A stretch of 64,000 nt of DNA from positions 38,299 through 102,298 of the forward strand of contig NZ_AZWQ01000009.1 in the NCBI RefSeq assembly GCF_000514815.1, given 5' to 3'. Made by a program: the position numbers and the translations under genes. Below are positions 62,587 to 64,000 of this stretch, in pieces. The stretch's first letter is position 1; each line of letters begins with the position of its first letter. The stretch is from Salinispora fenicalii. Lineage in GTDB: Bacteria; Actinomycetota; Actinomycetes; Mycobacteriales; Micromonosporaceae. The notes under the pieces were generated by a model, which was not told the DNA's origin, made no database searches, and saw only the letters and a list, made by a program, of their open reading frames with translations.

Positions 62587-64000
62587 GTGAAATTGTTTAG
62601 TAGATCCTTACGGGTCAGGGTTGGCGTCATGCTGGTGGCCGGGCTGGCCGCTGGTGTGCTGACGGGGGGCGCTGTATCTGCAGTCTCCGGCGGAGAAGAG
62701 GTCCCTGACGGGGGGTATCCCTTTTCGGCCAAGGTGAACTTTGGTGAGCTGCATAGCTGCACTGGCGCTCTCGTTGCCAGTCGATGGGTCGTTACAGCGA
62801 AATCCTGTTTTGCCGAAGGAGGGTCAGCGCCTGCTGAGGCTGCGCCCAGCCGCCCGACCAGCGTGCTGGTTGGGCGAACCAATCTCGCCGGCAACGCGGG
62901 CCACCGACTCGGAGTGACGACTCTAGTTCCGCATCCGACCCGTAATGTTCTGCTGGTTGAGCTGTCGGCGCCCGTTGCTGGCGTGACGCCAGTAGAATGG
63001 TCGACGGTCGCGCCGTTGGCGCAGGAAACGCTGAGGGTCACCGGATATGGTCGCACTGCGACCGAGTGGGTGCCCGACCGTTTGCATTCAGCTACCTTTA
63101 CGGTTTCCGAGGTGGCAGCCACGACAATCGGGGTCATCGGCACCTCGGCTGCGGCAACGATCTGTAAGGGCGACGGCGGTGGGCCCGCGTTTCGTGAGAC
63201 TGAGTCCGGCGTCGAACTCGTTGCGATCAACAACACCAGTTGGCAAGGTGGCTGTCTCGGTGAGACCGAAACCCGGACCGATGCTACCCAGACTCGCCTC
63301 GATGATCTGGCCGACTGGTTCCGGGAGAGTACTCGCCTGCAGCCATATGCATTGACCAACACGGTCACGGGAGAGTTCACGGGAGACGGCCGTGATGATC
63401 TGATGGCGGTCGAGCCGGGTACCGGCAAGCTCTGGCTTTACCCTGGGACCGACACCGACCGGTTTTGGGACGACCGGATCCAGGTCCGATCGGATGTCAT
63501 CTGGACGGACTACCGCGACTTTACTGTCGGCCAGTTCGGCGGGGACGCCAACGAAGACCTGCTCGTCATTGAAACCGCTACCGAGAATCTCTGGCTGTTC
63601 CCTGGCGACGGTGCCGGAGGGCTCGGAGAACGGGTGCAGGTCGGCAGTGGTTGGCAAGGCAAAACCGACCTGGTCGCTGGCAAGTTCAACCGGGATGGCC
63701 ATGACGACATCGCAGCGGTCGCGCGTACCACGAACGAACTGCTGATGTGGCCGGGCAACGGCGCTGGTGGTTTCAGTGTGTCAACGCGAATTGGTAAGGG
63801 CTGGGGAGGGCTCACCGAACTGGTCGTCGGCCGCTTCAATCGGGACGGCTACGATGACATCGTGGCGTTGGCGAAAAACACCGGTGACCTCCTAATGTAT
63901 CCCGGTAGCGCCGCTGGCGGTGCAGTCTGGGGTCAGAAGACTACGATTGCCGGGGGCGGTAGCGCACTTGGTTCGCTCGCAGCCGGCAAGCTCAATCCCG
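62587..64000 (+). CDS. Secreted trypsin-fold pseudoprotease with FG-GAP repeats (cut by window edge)
   Basis: At least 471 residues, running off the window. A signal peptide (MKLFSRSLRVRVGVMLVAG..., cleaved near 32) is followed by a chymotrypsin-fold domain to about 250: CTGALVASRWVVTAKSCF around residue 73, RNVLLVELSAP at 119-129, CKGDGGGPAF at 193-202. The catalytic His, Asp and Ser are replaced by Ser73, Asn120 and Gly197, though the flanking Cys (C58-C74, C193-C223) remain. From about 259, repeated FG-GAP units (GEFTGDGRDDLMAV, GKFNRDGHDDIAAV, GRFNRDGYDDIVAL) form a beta-propeller. GTG at 62587 gives a complete signal peptide; ATG 14 codons later would truncate it. Likely a binding protein, not a protease. 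Confidence 0.85.
   Translation, partial: MKLFSRSLRVRVGVMLVAGLAAGVLTGGAVSAVSGGEEVPDGGYPFSAKVNFGELHSCTGALVASRWVVTAKSCFAEGGSAPAEAAPSRPTSVLVGRTNLAGNAGHRLGVTTLVPHPTRNVLLVELSAPVAGVTPVEWSTVAPLAQETLRVTGYGRTATEWVPDRLHSATFTVSEVAATTIGVIGTSAAATICKGDGGGPAFRETESGVELVAINNTSWQGGCLGETETRTDATQTRLDDLADWFRESTRLQPYALTNTVTGEFTGDGRDDLMAVEPGTGKLWLYPGTDTDRFWDDRIQVRSDVIWTDYRDFTVGQFGGDANEDLLVIETATENLWLFPGDGAGGLGERVQVGSGWQGKTDLVAGKFNRDGHDDIAAVARTTNELLMWPGNGAGGFSVSTRIGKGWGGLTELVVGRFNRDGYDDIVALAKNTGDLLMYPGSAAGGAVWGQKTTIAGGGSALGSLAAGKLNP

Noticed and set aside
62562..63428. Long leftward open frame opposite the secreted trypsin-fold gene
   Set aside because: The rightward frame has a signal peptide, protease-fold motifs and FG-GAP repeats, and continues past the edge; the leftward frame is Ser/Pro/Thr-rich with no motif.

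Overview
The window comes from a high-GC actinomycete, most likely a member of the Micromonosporaceae and probably Salinispora-like. The evidence is the very GC-rich coding sequence, the frequent GTG (and occasional TTG) starts, and several gene orders typical of Actinobacteria: fasR-fabD-fabH-acpP-fabF followed by a carboxyltransferase gene, DUF3145 close by, homodimeric aceE near DUF3052 and ahpE, and a Nif3 / zinc-ribbon / RNase H-phosphatase fusion string ahead of rnpB. The genus is an inference from gene content and protein likeness, not from a search.

Layout. 1-9.3 kb is accessory: the first codons of a beta-helix exoprotein cut by the window edge, an aldo/keto reductase, an XRE-cupin regulator divergent from a thioredoxin-reductase-like flavoenzyme, an Ig-like / glycosidase-like gene pair, an Rip3-like site-2 protease, and two more head-to-head beta-helix exoproteins. 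9.4-24 kb is mixed: a divergent seryl-tRNA synthetase, an SRPBCC / Zn-dehydrogenase / saccharopine-reductase-like operon next to a large MalT-type LuxR regulator, a DsbA-like protein, a STAS protein behind an unusual 16-bp repeat array, a coiled-coil exported protein, a CDF metal exporter, a HelD-type RNA polymerase remodeller and a decayed alpha/beta hydrolase.

24-34 kb is the fatty-acid core. fasR, fabD, fabH, acpP, fabF and an accD6-like gene read leftward, with DUF3145 and a GH3 lipoprotein beyond. FabD loads malonyl onto ACP, FabH starts chains, FabF elongates them, and the carboxyltransferase probably supplies malonyl-CoA. A clear promoter with a palindrome over its -10 lies upstream of fabD. 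34-46 kb holds gltX, aceE, an orphan fused branched-chain-type E1, DUF3052, ahpE and tRNA-Val(UAC). 46-61.5 kb holds a TMEM175-like protein, a deacetylase, a pyruvyl-transferase-like protein, a coupled SNF2-SWIM pair, a degenerate PrimPol-like protein divergent from an XRE-flavoprotein pair, and the Nif3 / zinc-ribbon / RNase H string.

The right end is rnpB with a strong terminator. A degenerate second copy of its 3' end lies about 390 bp downstream, which looks like the scar of an integration. The last gene, cut by the window edge, is a lower-GC secreted trypsin-fold protein in which all three catalytic-triad positions are replaced. No CRISPR array, intact insertion sequence or complete prophage was seen.
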